In this document: positions 42,049-51,567 of the stretch, piece by piece
Layout of the letters: each line of letters begins with the position of its first letter
Position numbering within the stretch: position 1 is the stretch's first letter
The notes under the pieces: model-generated
The model's input: only the letters and a program-made list of their open reading frames with translations
Databases searched by the model: none
Told to the model about the DNA's origin: nothing
Position numbers and translations under genes: made by a program
DNA from: Novosphingobium rosa NBRC 15208
Lineage (GTDB): Bacteria > Pseudomonadota > Alphaproteobacteria > Sphingomonadales > Sphingomonadaceae
Assembly: GCF_001598555.1 (NCBI RefSeq)
Contig: NZ_BCZE01000020.1
Location: forward strand, 51,043 to 115,042
Direction: 5' to 3'
Length of the DNA: 64,000 nt

Positions 42049-43755
42049 ATGACCATGGATAGCGAGCGGCTCTATGCCGTCCTGACCGATCACGCGCGCG
42101 GCGGCACGGACCGCCGTGGCTTCATCCAGCGGGCGATGGCGGCGGGGGCAGGCCTTGCCCTGGCCGACGCGCTTTGGCTGGGGGCGGGCCCCGCCTTCGC
42201 GCAATCGACGCACAAGGCGGCACCGATCGCTGCGGCCGATTACATCGTGATCGGCGCCGGGTCCTCGGGAGGCACGCTGGCCGGTGAACTGGCGCGCCGC
42301 AGCGGCGCCAGCGTGCTGGTGCTCGAAGGCGGGATTTCGGACGAGATCCCGCAGGTGACCGATCCCTCGCAATGGCCTGCGGCGCTGGCATCATCCTTCA
42401 CCCGCAATTACGCGACCACGCCGCAGCTTCACGCCAACAACCGCAGCATTCCCTATCCGCGCGGCGAAGGGCTGGGCGGCTGCTCCAGCGTCAACTGCAT
42501 GATTTATGCGCGCGGCACCCCTCAGGATTTCAATGACTGGGCCTATAATGGCGCCACCGGCTGGGACTGGGCCAGCGTGCTGCCCGATTACAAGGCGCTG
42601 GAGGACTGGCAGGGCGGCGCCAGCGAATGGCGCGGGGTCGGCGGCCCGCTGCATGTCACCCAGCCCGATCCTGCCAAGGGGCATGAGGGCGCAAGGGCCT
42701 TCATTGAAGGGGCAAAGTCGCTCGGCTATGCCGAAAACAAGGATTTCAACAGCGGGCCACTGGAAGGCCCGGCCTGGGTGAACTTCACCGTTTACATGGG
42801 CAAGCGCCAGAACAGCGCGGTAGCCTTCCTGCGCCCCGCCATCGCGGCAGGCGCGAAGCTGACGGTCTTCACCGAGGCCCCGGTGCTGCGGCTGGTGATC
42901 GAGAAAGGCCGCTGCATCGGCGTCGAGTATCTCCACGCCGGTCGCAAGGTGATGGTGCGGGCCAACAAGGAGGTGATCCTTTCGGCGGGGGCGTTGATGA
43001 CGCCAAAGATCCTGACGCTTTCGGGCCTGGGCGATGCGGCGCATCTGCGCAAGCTGGGGATTGCGCCGGTGGTCGATCTGCCCGGTGTCGGCGCCAATCT
43101 TCAGGATCACGTGCTGGGCGCGGGCGTCAATTTCGAGGGCAAGCATCCGGTTCCGCCCACCAACTACAACCATTCCGAAGTCTATATGTGGTCGCGTTCG
43201 AGTTCGGATCAGCCGGTGCCGGACATCAACGCGCTCTATGTCAGCGTGCCCTTCGCGACCAAGGAGCTGAACCTGCAGCAGACCAATGGTTATGCGATCC
43301 TGTGCGGGGTGATGCGGCCCAAATCGCGCGGCAGCGTGACAATCGCCTCGACCGATCCGCGCGCCGCGCCCCTGATCGACCCCAACTGGCTGGCCGCCGA
43401 GCAGGATATGGTGGCCCTGAAGGCCGCGACCGAGCTGGCGCGGGCCATCGGCAACTCGGATGCCTATAAGGACATTTGCAAATCCGAACTGCTGCCCGGC
43501 GCGGCGGCCGCCTCGCCTGCCACCTATCGCGAGTTCCTCAAGAACTCGGTCTCGACCTATTTCCATCCGGTTGGCACCGCCAAGATGGGCACTGACGCGA
43601 TGGCTGTGGTCGATCCCCATCTGCGGGTTTACGGGGTCGAGGGGCTACGGGTGGCCGATGCCTCGGTCATGCCCAGCATCACCACCAGCAACACCAATGC
43701 GCCCTCGATCCTGATTGGTTATCGCGGCGCGAAGATGATCGCTTCGGGAGCCTGA
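42049..43755 (+). CDS. GMC-family FAD alcohol dehydrogenase, Tat-type signal
   Basis: A 568-residue flavoprotein. The N-terminus has DRRGFIQRAMAAG and a hydrophobic stretch ending AFAQ, suggesting Tat export with bound FAD. DYIVIGAGSSGGTLAGELA is the FAD-binding motif, GLGGCSSVNCMIYARG is GMC signature 1, and the catalytic His lies in YFHPVGTAKMG. The family oxidises primary alcohols (choline, polyethylene glycol, long-chain or aryl alcohols) using quinone or cytochrome as acceptor. With the aldehyde dehydrogenases downstream it would give the acid. Confidence 0.88.
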   Translation: MTMDSERLYAVLTDHARGGTDRRGFIQRAMAAGAGLALADALWLGAGPAFAQSTHKAAPIAAADYIVIGAGSSGGTLAGELARRSGASVLVLEGGISDEIPQVTDPSQWPAALASSFTRNYATTPQLHANNRSIPYPRGEGLGGCSSVNCMIYARGTPQDFNDWAYNGATGWDWASVLPDYKALEDWQGGASEWRGVGGPLHVTQPDPAKGHEGARAFIEGAKSLGYAENKDFNSGPLEGPAWVNFTVYMGKRQNSAVAFLRPAIAAGAKLTVFTEAPVLRLVIEKGRCIGVEYLHAGRKVMVRANKEVILSAGALMTPKILTLSGLGDAAHLRKLGIAPVVDLPGVGANLQDHVLGAGVNFEGKHPVPPTNYNHSEVYMWSRSSSDQPVPDINALYVSVPFATKELNLQQTNGYAILCGVMRPKSRGSVTIASTDPRAAPLIDPNWLAAEQDMVALKAATELARAIGNSDAYKDICKSELLPGAAAASPATYREFLKNSVSTYFHPVGTAKMGTDAMAVVDPHLRVYGVEGLRVADASVMPSITTSNTNAPSILIGYRGAKMIASGA

Positions 43756-43763
43756 CACGCCTT

Positions 43764-43797
43764 GGCGGATGGCCGGGCTATGTCCCGGCTGTCCGCC
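43764..43797. terminator. Bidirectional hairpin between convergent genes
   Basis: A 14-base stem with two mismatches and a 6-base loop (GGCGGATGGCCGGG against CCCGGCTGTCCGCC) lies between the GMC oxidoreductase stop and the convergent citrate-lyase-like stop. Likely shared terminator. Confidence 0.6.
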
Positions 43798-43809
43798 CGC
43801 ACCCAACGA

Positions 43810-45342
43810 TCAAGGCGCTGTCACCGGTGGGGTGCGGCACACCACATCGATGATCGAGCCGTCGCGATACTGCACCAGCGCCACGATAGGGCCCTCTGCC
43901 CGATCTTCGGTGGCGGGCGGCGGGGCGCCAGCGCAGGCCATGTCCCGCAGGGTCTCGATGGGGGTGATCGCGATGCCGGCGGCGTTCAGCGCGGCGATCA
44001 GATCCTGCCGCGCGGGGTTGACCGCCACGCCCGCTTCCGTGACCACCACATCGATGGTGTCGCCCGGTGTCGTCACGCAGGCCACCCGCGACACGATCTT
44101 GGGGATGGATCTGGCCCGCAGCATGGTGGTGACGATCGCCAGACGCGCCCCGGCCGCCGTGTCGGCGTGGCCGCCCGAGCCGCCGATGATCCTGCCGCTC
44201 GCCAAGGCCGAGACGTTGACGTTGAAATTCACGTCCACCTCCGCCGCGCCCAGGATCATCACATCCAGCCGGTCGGCGATGCAGCCTCTGGCGCCGGGGC
44301 TGGCATAAAGCTGCGCCGACATGGCCAGATGGCCAGGATTCTCACGAAAGGAAGCGACCGCCTCCAGATCGAAGCATTGCACATCGTAGAGCGTGCGAAA
44401 CAGCCCCTCGCGCAACATCCCGACCAGCGCGCTGGTGATGCCGCCAGAGGCGAAGCTGCCGACGATCTTCTTCGCACGCATGATCCGCGCCAGGGCGGCG
44501 GCCACCGCCAGAGAGGTGCCGCCCGCACCTGTCTGGAACGAGAAGCCGTCAACCAGCAGGCCGGAGGCGTCGATCAGCCGCGCGGTCGTGGCGGCGATGT
44601 CGAGCGCCACCGGATCGGTCGTCACGCGGGTGGTGCCCGAAACGATCTTGGCCGGATCGCCGATGGTGTCCACCGCCACGATGGCGTCGACCTCGTTCTG
44701 GGGGATATCGATGGAGGCGAGCGGAGCGGTGCTGAGATGGTCGGTGATACCGATCACGTGGCGGGCGTGACGCGCATCGACCATGGCATAGCCCAGAGGG
44801 CCACAGGCCGAGGGGCCGCAGGAGCCGTTCATATTGCCCCAGCCATCGGCGCAGGGCGCGGCGATGAACGCGACATCGATCACGAGTTCGCCCGCAGCGA
44901 TGGCGCGGGCCCGCCCGCCATGCGTCTGCATGATCGCCGGATGAGGCAGTTCGCCCGCGGAAATGGCATTGGCCACCGGCCCGGTGATATAAGCCGAACT
45001 GATCCGGGTCACGACTCCCGAACGGATATGCTCGACCATCGTGCCATGGACGGGAAACAGTGAGCTGGCCGCGACATGCAGATCGCGAAAGCCCATGGCA
45101 GCCAGCTGCGCCAGCACCATGTTCACCACCAGATCACCATCGCGCAGGTGATGGTGGAAGGATATCGTCCCGCCATGCCGCAAGCCGCTGTCGGCGATGG
45201 CCGAAGCCAGGCTGGCCACCACTTTGCCGGTGCGCGGCCGGGCTTTATGCGCTGCCGCGTCCGCGCTGTCGAACTTGCGAAAAGGGCGGGCACCGGGGAT
45301 GGGTTCGGGAAGGTCTCGGGTCATACTGCCACCAGATTGCAT
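43810..45342 (-). CDS. Citrate lyase alpha-subunit-like CoA transferase (CitF family)
   Basis: About 510 residues; I took ATG 45342, with ATG 45324 an alternative. The sequence matches the CitF family along its length: FHHHLRDGD, ADGWGNMNGSCGPSACGPLGYAM, IPQNEVDAIVAVD, IVGSFASGGITS, IIGGSGGHADTAAGA and VVTEAGVAVNP. In citrate lyase this subunit moves the acyl group onto the acyl carrier CitD. No citD, citC, citG or citX is nearby, so it is not a classical citrate lyase; it may act directly on CoA esters. A LysR gene lies upstream on the same strand and a CitE-like gene 7.4 kb away. Confidence 0.85.
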   Translation of the reverse strand: MQSGGSMTRDLPEPIPGARPFRKFDSADAAAHKARPRTGKVVASLASAIADSGLRHGGTISFHHHLRDGDLVVNMVLAQLAAMGFRDLHVAASSLFPVHGTMVEHIRSGVVTRISSAYITGPVANAISAGELPHPAIMQTHGGRARAIAAGELVIDVAFIAAPCADGWGNMNGSCGPSACGPLGYAMVDARHARHVIGITDHLSTAPLASIDIPQNEVDAIVAVDTIGDPAKIVSGTTRVTTDPVALDIAATTARLIDASGLLVDGFSFQTGAGGTSLAVAAALARIMRAKKIVGSFASGGITSALVGMLREGLFRTLYDVQCFDLEAVASFRENPGHLAMSAQLYASPGARGCIADRLDVMILGAAEVDVNFNVNVSALASGRIIGGSGGHADTAAGARLAIVTTMLRARSIPKIVSRVACVTTPGDTIDVVVTEAGVAVNPARQDLIAALNAAGIAITPIETLRDMACAGAPPPATEDRAEGPIVALVQYRDGSIIDVVCRTPPVTAP

Positions 45343-45440
45343 GCCGAAACCTGCTCGCACGGGGGCGGCATGGCGTCCAATTGCTGGATCGCCTGTCTTT
45401 GATATGCAGAACTTATGATGGATCGGCCCGGGGGTGAAGG

Positions 45441-46325
45441 TCAGAGATGGGCCACCACGCTCATGAAATTGCGGACCGCCGGCGGCATGGGCCCGTCGCG
45501 CCGGTGGGCGACGACCAATTGCGCCTTGGGGCCATCGCCGGCGATGCGCACATATTCGACCCCCTGGGCATGCAGGCGGCACATGGATTCAGGCACCAGC
45601 GCCACGCCCACGCCCGCGGCAACCAGATTGACCGTCGAGGCCATCTGCGGCGCCTCCTGCGCGATGCGCGGAGAAAAGCCCGCGTTGCGGCATGCGGCGA
45701 TGATCGTGTCGTAGAGCAGGCGCCCGTTGCTGCGCGGGTAGAGGATGAAGGGTTCGCCTGCCAGATCGAGCAGGTCGAGCGCGGCCCTGCCCGCCAGACG
45801 GTGCCGCGCGGGCAGGGCGATCCACAGATCCTCATCGGGCAGGCGGCGGGTGGCCAGCCCGTCGGTTTCGCCCAGCGCCGGGCGCAGAAAGGCGATATCG
45901 AGCGTGCCATTGGCGAGGCCGGCCAGAAGCGCGGCGGTGGTCTGCTCCACGAGCGACATTTCGAGGCTCGGAAAGGCTTCGCGGACCCGGCCGATCATGC
46001 CCGGAACGATCGGATTGAAGGAGGCCGAGCTGGTAAAGCCGACCGAAAGCCCACCGATCTCGCCGCGCGCTGCCCTTTGTGCCGCCGCCGCCGCCTGTTC
46101 GGCAGCCTGAACGGAGGTCTGGGCCAGCGGCATGAAGGCCTTGCCCGCCTCGGTCAGTTCCACGCCCCGCGTCAGGCGGTGGAACAGGCGCACCCCCAGT
46201 TCCTCTTCCAGAATCTTGATCTGCTGGCTGAGGGGGGGCTGGCCGATTCCCAGCGCCTTGGCCGCGCGCGTGAAATGGAGATGCTCGGCTATGGCCAGGG
46301 CGTAGCGCAGATGACGGAGTTCCAT
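45441..46325 (-). CDS. LysR-family regulator, CatR/BenM-like
   Basis: A 294-residue regulator with MELRHLRYALAIAEHLHFTRAAKALGIGQPPLSQQI as its HTH start, characteristic of the CatM/BenM/ClcR group that senses small carboxylates such as muconates. It is divergent from the ALDH-SDR-ADH-ALDH-CaiB-CitE run and upstream of the CitF-like gene, so it may control both sides. Confidence 0.87.
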   Translation of the reverse strand: MELRHLRYALAIAEHLHFTRAAKALGIGQPPLSQQIKILEEELGVRLFHRLTRGVELTEAGKAFMPLAQTSVQAAEQAAAAAQRAARGEIGGLSVGFTSSASFNPIVPGMIGRVREAFPSLEMSLVEQTTAALLAGLANGTLDIAFLRPALGETDGLATRRLPDEDLWIALPARHRLAGRAALDLLDLAGEPFILYPRSNGRLLYDTIIAACRNAGFSPRIAQEAPQMASTVNLVAAGVGVALVPESMCRLHAQGVEYVRIAGDGPKAQLVVAHRRDGPMPPAVRNFMSVVAHL

Positions 46326-46430
46326 ACCTCACTTTAATCGCAAAGCGTTTTTCCATTCAAGATGGATATGGGCTGCTGCCGATATGCGACTTTCGGCGAT
46401 GCTTTCGCTGCAGGCGCGAACCAATGCTGC

Positions 46431-46449
46431 ATCTGCGTCATATGCAGAT
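46431..46449. promoter_or_regulatory. LysR-box palindrome between LysR and aldehyde dehydrogenase genes
   Basis: ATCTGC (46431-46436) and GCAGAT (46444-46449) form an inverted repeat with a 7-base centre in the 311-bp divergent region, the size expected of a LysR recognition site. It is 188 bases before the ALDH ATG. The rest of the region contains no gene. Confidence 0.55.
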
Positions 46450-46636
46450 CTAATCGAAATGCCCTGTTTCAGCAATTAGACCCCATCCGTCCCCGGGTCT
46501 AGAAAGCCCCCAGACCGACAAACCGTCGAGCGAGAGGAATTGACCGCCTGAGCCATCCGATCGCAGCATGATGTGGCGCCCCGCCTCCATGCTGACCGAT
46601 GCTTGCCAAGTCCAGGCGATCTGCAGGAGTGTTGAC

Positions 46637-48085
46637 ATGAAGGTGGATTTCAGCCGAAATTTCATTGGCGGGCAGTGGCTTGACCCCGTCGAGGGCGCGA
46701 CCATGCCGGTGTATGAACCGGCCACCGGCAAGGCCTTCGGCGAGATTGCCGACAGTTCGCAGGCCGATGTCGATCTGGCGGTCGGCGCCGCGCGCCGCGC
46801 CTTCGACGACGGCGCCTGGGGCCGCACCACCGCGACCGAGCGTGGCCGCATGCTGACCCGGCTGGGCGATCTCATCCTTTCCAACGCGCCCGAGCTTTCG
46901 GCGATCGAGGCCCGCGACACCGGCAAGCCCAAGAGCGTGGCCGATGCCGACATCGTGGCCCTGGCGCGCTACTTCGAGTTCTACGGCGGCGCGGCCGACA
47001 AGCTGCATGGCGAGGTGATCCCCTATCTGGGCGGCTATCACGTCGGCGTGCTCAATGAGCCCCATGGGGTGACGGGGCATATCCTGCCCTGGAACTACCC
47101 GGCGCAGATGTTCGGGCGCACGCTGGCCCCGGCCCTCGCCGTGGGCAATGCCACGGTGCTCAAGCCCGCCGAGGATGCCTGCGCCACCTCGCTGCGGCTG
47201 GTGGAACTCGCTGCGGAAGCCGGTTTCCCCGAGGGTGCCATCAACATCGTCACCGGCAAGGGCCATGTTGCCGGCGCCGCGCTGGCCGCGCATCACGGGG
47301 TGGACTTCATGTCCTTCACCGGCTCGCCCGAAGTGGGGCAGATCATCCAGAAGCTCTGCGCGGATCACTATATCACCTGCACGCTGGAACTGGGCGGCAA
47401 GTCGCCCCATGTGGTCTTTGCCGATGCCGATCTGGAGGCGGCGATCCCGGTCATCGTCAAGGCCATCGTCCAGAACAGCGGCCAGACCTGCTCGGCGGGC
47501 AGCCGCGTGCTGGTGGAGCGCGCGATCTACGACACATTCGCCGCTCTGCTGGCCGACGCTTTCTCCAAGGTGCGCGTGGGCGCCCCCGAGATGGATCTGG
47601 ACTGCGGCCCGATCATCACCGCCAAGCAGCAGGGCCGCGTTCAGGGCTTTATCGACCGTGCCCGCGCCGATGGCATCGAGGTGATCGCGCAGGGCCAGAT
47701 CGCCGATGGCGTGGCCAGCGACGGCTATTTCGTGCGCCCCACCGTCTTCGGCCATGTCCCGCGCGACAATGCCATCGCCTATGAGGAGGTCTTCGGCCCG
47801 GTGTTGACCGTGCTGCCCTTCGAGGATGAGGCCGATGCGGTACGCTTGGCCAATTCGACCGAATATGGGCTGGTCGCGGCGGTCTGGACCCGTGATGGCG
47901 CGCGCCAGATGCGCCTCGTCAAGAAGATCCGCTCGGGCCAGGTCTTCGTCAATTGCTACGGCGCGGGCGCGGGGATCGAGCTGCCTTTCGGCGGCGCGGG
48001 CAAAAGCGGCCATGGCCGCGAGAAGGGTTTCGCGGCGCTTCACGATTTTAGCAAGACCAAGACCATGGTCATCAACCACGGTTGA
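46637..48085 (+). CDS. NAD(P)-dependent aldehyde dehydrogenase 1
   Basis: A 482-residue ALDH superfamily enzyme. ATG 46637 follows CAGGAG at 8 bases. Catalytic Cys is in NSGQTCSAGS and the Glu in TLELGGKSP; the oxyanion Asn is in PWNYP. The enzyme resembles those oxidising aliphatic or aromatic aldehydes to acids. It opens a plus-strand run of six genes divergent from the LysR gene. Confidence 0.9.
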   Translation: MKVDFSRNFIGGQWLDPVEGATMPVYEPATGKAFGEIADSSQADVDLAVGAARRAFDDGAWGRTTATERGRMLTRLGDLILSNAPELSAIEARDTGKPKSVADADIVALARYFEFYGGAADKLHGEVIPYLGGYHVGVLNEPHGVTGHILPWNYPAQMFGRTLAPALAVGNATVLKPAEDACATSLRLVELAAEAGFPEGAINIVTGKGHVAGAALAAHHGVDFMSFTGSPEVGQIIQKLCADHYITCTLELGGKSPHVVFADADLEAAIPVIVKAIVQNSGQTCSAGSRVLVERAIYDTFAALLADAFSKVRVGAPEMDLDCGPIITAKQQGRVQGFIDRARADGIEVIAQGQIADGVASDGYFVRPTVFGHVPRDNAIAYEEVFGPVLTVLPFEDEADAVRLANSTEYGLVAAVWTRDGARQMRLVKKIRSGQVFVNCYGAGAGIELPFGGAGKSGHGREKGFAALHDFSKTKTMVINHG

Positions 48086-48126
48086 TGTCCCCGTTTCAAG
48101 AATTCCCCCCAGGAGAGGACAGTTCA

Positions 48127-48873
48127 ATGGATTTGCAGGGCAAGATCGCACTGATCACAGGCGCCGCGAGCGGCTTTGGCGAGGCGATCGCTCACCGCTA
48201 TGCGGGTCTGGGCGCGAAGGTCGTCATCGTCGATCTGAACGAGGAGAAGGCGAAGGCCGTGGCCGCCGCCATCGGCGCGGACCGTGCCATCGGCCTGCGC
48301 GCCGATGTCACCTCGCGCGTGGACATTGATGTCGCGCTCGAGGCGACGGTCAAGGCCTTCGGCATCCCCGACATCATCGTCAACAATGCCGGTTACACCC
48401 ACAAGAACCAGCCGCTGCTCAACGTCGATGAGGCGACCTTCGACCGCATCCTCAATGTGAACATCAAGGCGATCTACCACATGGTGCAGGCTGCGGTGCC
48501 GTTGATGCGCGACAATGGCGGCGGCGTCATGCTCAATGTGGGATCGGTGGCGGGCATCCGCCCCCGTCCGGGCCTGACCTGGTACAATGGTTCGAAGGGC
48601 GCGACCAACATGCTGTCGAAGTCGCTGGCGGTGGAGCTGGCGCCCTGGAAGATCCGTGTCAATGTGATCTGCCCGGTGATGGGCGTGACCGGCATGTTGG
48701 AAGACTTCATGGGCATGCCCGATACGCCTGAAAACCGCACCAAATTCCTCTCCTCCATCCCGCTCGGCCGCTTCTGCGAGCCTGGCGATGTGGCCGATGC
48801 CGCCGTCTATCTGGCGAGCTCCGATTTCATCACCGGCGTCGAACTGCCGGTCGATGGCGGTCGCGTGATTTGA
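48127..48873 (+). CDS. Short-chain dehydrogenase/reductase
   Basis: A 248-residue classical SDR: GAASGFGEA cofactor motif, NNAG at about 87, Ser in NVGSVAG, and Tyr-x3-Lys in YNGSKG. ATG 48127 follows CCAGGAGAGG. It probably oxidises a secondary hydroxyl (or beta-hydroxyacyl group) in the same pathway as its neighbours. Exact substrate unknown. Confidence 0.9.
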   Translation: MDLQGKIALITGAASGFGEAIAHRYAGLGAKVVIVDLNEEKAKAVAAAIGADRAIGLRADVTSRVDIDVALEATVKAFGIPDIIVNNAGYTHKNQPLLNVDEATFDRILNVNIKAIYHMVQAAVPLMRDNGGGVMLNVGSVAGIRPRPGLTWYNGSKGATNMLSKSLAVELAPWKIRVNVICPVMGVTGMLEDFMGMPDTPENRTKFLSSIPLGRFCEPGDVADAAVYLASSDFITGVELPVDGGRVI

Positions 48874-48884
48874 GGAGGATGGCG

Positions 48885-49991
48885 ATGATCGAGGGAAAGG
48901 CAGCCATCGCCCGCGAAAAGGGCGCGCCGCTCGCAATCGAGGATGTCACGGTTGGCGCCTTGCAGCATGACGAGGTGCTGGTGCGCATCGTAGGCACCGG
49001 CGTGTGCCACACCGATATGGTGGTGCGCGATCAGGGCTATCCGGTGCCCTTGCCGCTGGCGCTGGGCCATGAGGGCGCCGGTGTGGTCGAGAAGATCGGC
49101 GCCGATGTGAAGCATCTCGCGCCCGGCGACCATGTGGTGCTGGCCTTCGGCCATTGCGGTGCCTGCAACAACTGCAAATCGGGCCGCCCCGGCTATTGCA
49201 GCGAGTTCTATGACCGCAACTTCAAGGGCGCGCGCATGGATGGCACGCAGGCGTTGTGCGACCATCATGGTCATCCGGTGGGTAGCGCCTTTTTCGCCCA
49301 GTCCAGCTTCGGCACCTATGCCGTGGCGACCGAGCGCAATGCGGTGAAGATCCGCAAGGATGTGCCATTGGAGCTGATGGGGCCGCTGGGCTGCGGCATC
49401 TCCACCGGGGCGGGCGCGGTTATCAATGCGCTGAAGCCTCATGCCGCTTCCTCCATCGCCATCTTCGGCGCGGGCTCGGTGGGCCTGTCGGCGGCGATGG
49501 CGGCCAAGGCGCTGGGCTGCGCCACGATCATCCTGGTCGATCTTCATGACGATCGCCTGGCCCTCGCAAGCCAGCTGGGCGCGACCCATATCGTCAATGG
49601 CGGGCGCGAGGATGCGGTCAAGCGCATTCAGGCGCTGACCGGCGGTGAGGGTGTGGACTTCACGCTGGAATGCACCGGCCATGCCAAGGTCTTCGAACAG
49701 GCGGTCGATGCATTGCGCATTCCCGGCGTCTGCGGTCTGGTGGGGGCCGCCAATCTGGGGGTGCGCGCCAGCCTGGACATGAACACGCTGCTCTTTGGCC
49801 GGACCGTGCGCGGCATCATCGAGGGCGACAGCGTGCCGCAGGTCTTCATCCCACAGCTGATCGAGCTATGGCGAGCCGGGGCCTTCCCCTTCGACAAGCT
49901 CGTGAAATTCTACGCCCTTGAGGACATCAACCAGGCCATCGAGGATTCCGAATCCGGCCGCGTCCTCAAACCCATTGTCCGTCCGAACTGA
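48885..49991 (+). CDS. Zinc-dependent alcohol dehydrogenase, aryl-alcohol type
   Basis: A 368-residue medium-chain dehydrogenase. ATG 48885 is 7 bases after GAGGAG; earlier in-frame starts overlap the SDR end. Catalytic zinc ligands are in GVCHTD and GHEGAG, the four structural-zinc cysteines in CGACNNCKSGRPGYC, and the NAD motif is GAGSVGLSA. It resembles benzyl/aryl-alcohol dehydrogenases (XylB type). It would supply aldehyde for the flanking aldehyde dehydrogenases. Confidence 0.9.
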   Translation: MIEGKAAIAREKGAPLAIEDVTVGALQHDEVLVRIVGTGVCHTDMVVRDQGYPVPLPLALGHEGAGVVEKIGADVKHLAPGDHVVLAFGHCGACNNCKSGRPGYCSEFYDRNFKGARMDGTQALCDHHGHPVGSAFFAQSSFGTYAVATERNAVKIRKDVPLELMGPLGCGISTGAGAVINALKPHAASSIAIFGAGSVGLSAAMAAKALGCATIILVDLHDDRLALASQLGATHIVNGGREDAVKRIQALTGGEGVDFTLECTGHAKVFEQAVDALRIPGVCGLVGAANLGVRASLDMNTLLFGRTVRGIIEGDSVPQVFIPQLIELWRAGAFPFDKLVKFYALEDINQAIEDSESGRVLKPIVRPN

Positions 49992-50039
49992 CCCTTCATC
50001 GGGCCTGACCCTTTATCGGGCCTGACCCCTTTATCGGGA
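49988..50039 (+). repeat. Three tandem 17-18-bp repeats between ADH and ALDH genes
   Basis: The unit CTGACCCTTTATCGGGC occurs at 49988-50004 (one change), 50005-50021 (consensus) and 50022-50039 (one extra C, altered end). It begins at the ADH stop codon and ends 21 bases before the next ATG. Function unknown. Confidence 0.75.
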
Positions 50040-50060
50040 TTGACCTTCAGGAGTGACGAA

Positions 50061-51515
50061 ATGAACCAGGTAGCGAAAATTCAGGCCCCAAAAATCGATT
50101 TCGAGGGCCCCTATGTCCTGACCATCGACGGCAAGCCGGTCGAGACCAACAAGAGCTTCGAGGTTTTCAACCCGGCCACCAATGAGGTGCTGGCGCAGGC
50201 CCCCGAAGGCACCGCCGAGCATATGGAAGCGGCCATCGCGGCGGCGCGCGAAGCCTTCCCCGCCTGGGCGGCCCTGAGCTGGGACCAGCGCGGCGCCTAC
50301 ATCGAGGCCTATGCCGACGCGCTGGAGGCGCATAAGGACGAGCTGATCACCCTGCTGACCCTGGAGCAGGGCAAGCCGCGCCATTCGATGGCCAAGGGCG
50401 AGGTGGAGGCCGCGATCTTCTGGGTGCGCGAAACCGCCAAGCGCCGCATCGCGATCGAGACCATCGAGGACACCGACGAGCACACCGTCGAAATCCACCA
50501 CACGCCGCTGGGCGTGGTGGGCGCCATCACCCCCTGGAACTTCCCGGTGCTGCTGGGCCTGTGGAAGGTCGCGCCCTGCCTCGTCACCGGCAACACGATG
50601 GTGATGAAGCCTTCGCCCTACACGCCCCTCTGCACGCTGCGCTTCGGCCAGATCGGTCAGACGATCTTCCCGGCGGGCGTGTTCAATGTGGTTTCGGGCG
50701 GCAACGATCTGGGCCAGCAGATGACCGAGCACCCCGATATCGCCAAGATCAGCTTCACCGGATCGACCGCGACCGGCAAGCGGGTGATGGCCTCGGGCGC
50801 CTCGAACCTCAAGCGGATCACGCTGGAGCTGGGCGGGAATGATGCGGCCATCGTGCTGGCCGACACCGACTGGCAGCCGCTGATCCCCACGCTGTTCTGG
50901 GCCGCTTTCGGCAATTCGGGCCAGTGGTGCATCGCTACCAAGCGGCTCTATGTCCACCGCTCGATCCATACCGACTTCGTGAAGGCCTTCGTGGATTTCG
51001 CGCGCGATAAGGTGGTGGGCAACGGCCTGGACGCCGCTACCGATCTCGGCCCGATCCAGAACCGGATGCAGTATGACAAGTTGAAGGATCTGTTCGCCGA
51101 TGTGAAGGCGAATGGTTATGCCGTGCCGCTGGGCGGCACCATTGATGAAAGCCTGGCCGGGAATTTCGTGCCCGTCACCATCGTGGACAACCCGCCGGAA
51201 GACAGCCGCATCGTGCAGGAGGAGCCCTTCGGCCCCATCCTGCCGATCATCGCCTTCGACGAGGTCGACGAGGTGGTGGCCAAGGCCAATGCCTCGCCCT
51301 TCGGCCTCGCCGGTTCGGTCTGGGGGCCTGACCGCAAGGAGGCCGCAGCTGTCGCCAACCGGCTGGAGACAGGGACGGTGTGGGTCAATGAGATCCATAT
51401 CCATGGCATCGACATTCCCTTCGGTGGCCACAAGCTGTCGGGCATGGGCGTCGAGAACGGTCAAGAAGGGCTCAAGGGCTTTACCAACACCAAGACGCTG
51501 ATGTTCCACAAGTAA
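50061..51515 (+). CDS. NAD(P)-dependent aldehyde dehydrogenase 2
   Basis: A 484-residue aldehyde dehydrogenase. ATG 50061 follows CAGGAGTGACGAA. Catalytic Cys in SGQWCIATKR, Glu in TLELGGND, Asn in PWNFP. The sequence is of a different ALDH subgroup from the first enzyme (QWC rather than QTC), so the two may serve different aldehydes or different steps. Confidence 0.9.
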   Translation: MNQVAKIQAPKIDFEGPYVLTIDGKPVETNKSFEVFNPATNEVLAQAPEGTAEHMEAAIAAAREAFPAWAALSWDQRGAYIEAYADALEAHKDELITLLTLEQGKPRHSMAKGEVEAAIFWVRETAKRRIAIETIEDTDEHTVEIHHTPLGVVGAITPWNFPVLLGLWKVAPCLVTGNTMVMKPSPYTPLCTLRFGQIGQTIFPAGVFNVVSGGNDLGQQMTEHPDIAKISFTGSTATGKRVMASGASNLKRITLELGGNDAAIVLADTDWQPLIPTLFWAAFGNSGQWCIATKRLYVHRSIHTDFVKAFVDFARDKVVGNGLDAATDLGPIQNRMQYDKLKDLFADVKANGYAVPLGGTIDESLAGNFVPVTIVDNPPEDSRIVQEEPFGPILPIIAFDEVDEVVAKANASPFGLAGSVWGPDRKEAAAVANRLETGTVWVNEIHIHGIDIPFGGHKLSGMGVENGQEGLKGFTNTKTLMFHK

Positions 51516-51520
51516 GTTAT

Positions 51521-51551
51521 GGCGGGGCCTCTTTCAGCAGGAGGTCTCGCC
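51521..51551 (+). terminator. Hairpin after aldehyde dehydrogenase 2
   Basis: GGCGGGGCCTC (51521-51531) pairs with GAGGTCTCGCC (51541-51551) using two G-U pairs and a 9-base loop, directly after the ALDH stop. The next gene's ribosome site follows at once, so it is either a leaky terminator or an mRNA structure. Confidence 0.4.
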
Positions 51552-51567
51552 CTTGAAGGGAGGGGTC

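Noticed and set aside
43810..45342. Annotation as a working citrate lyase subunit
   Set aside because: No CitD, CitC, CitG or CitX genes in the window; only family membership is claimed.
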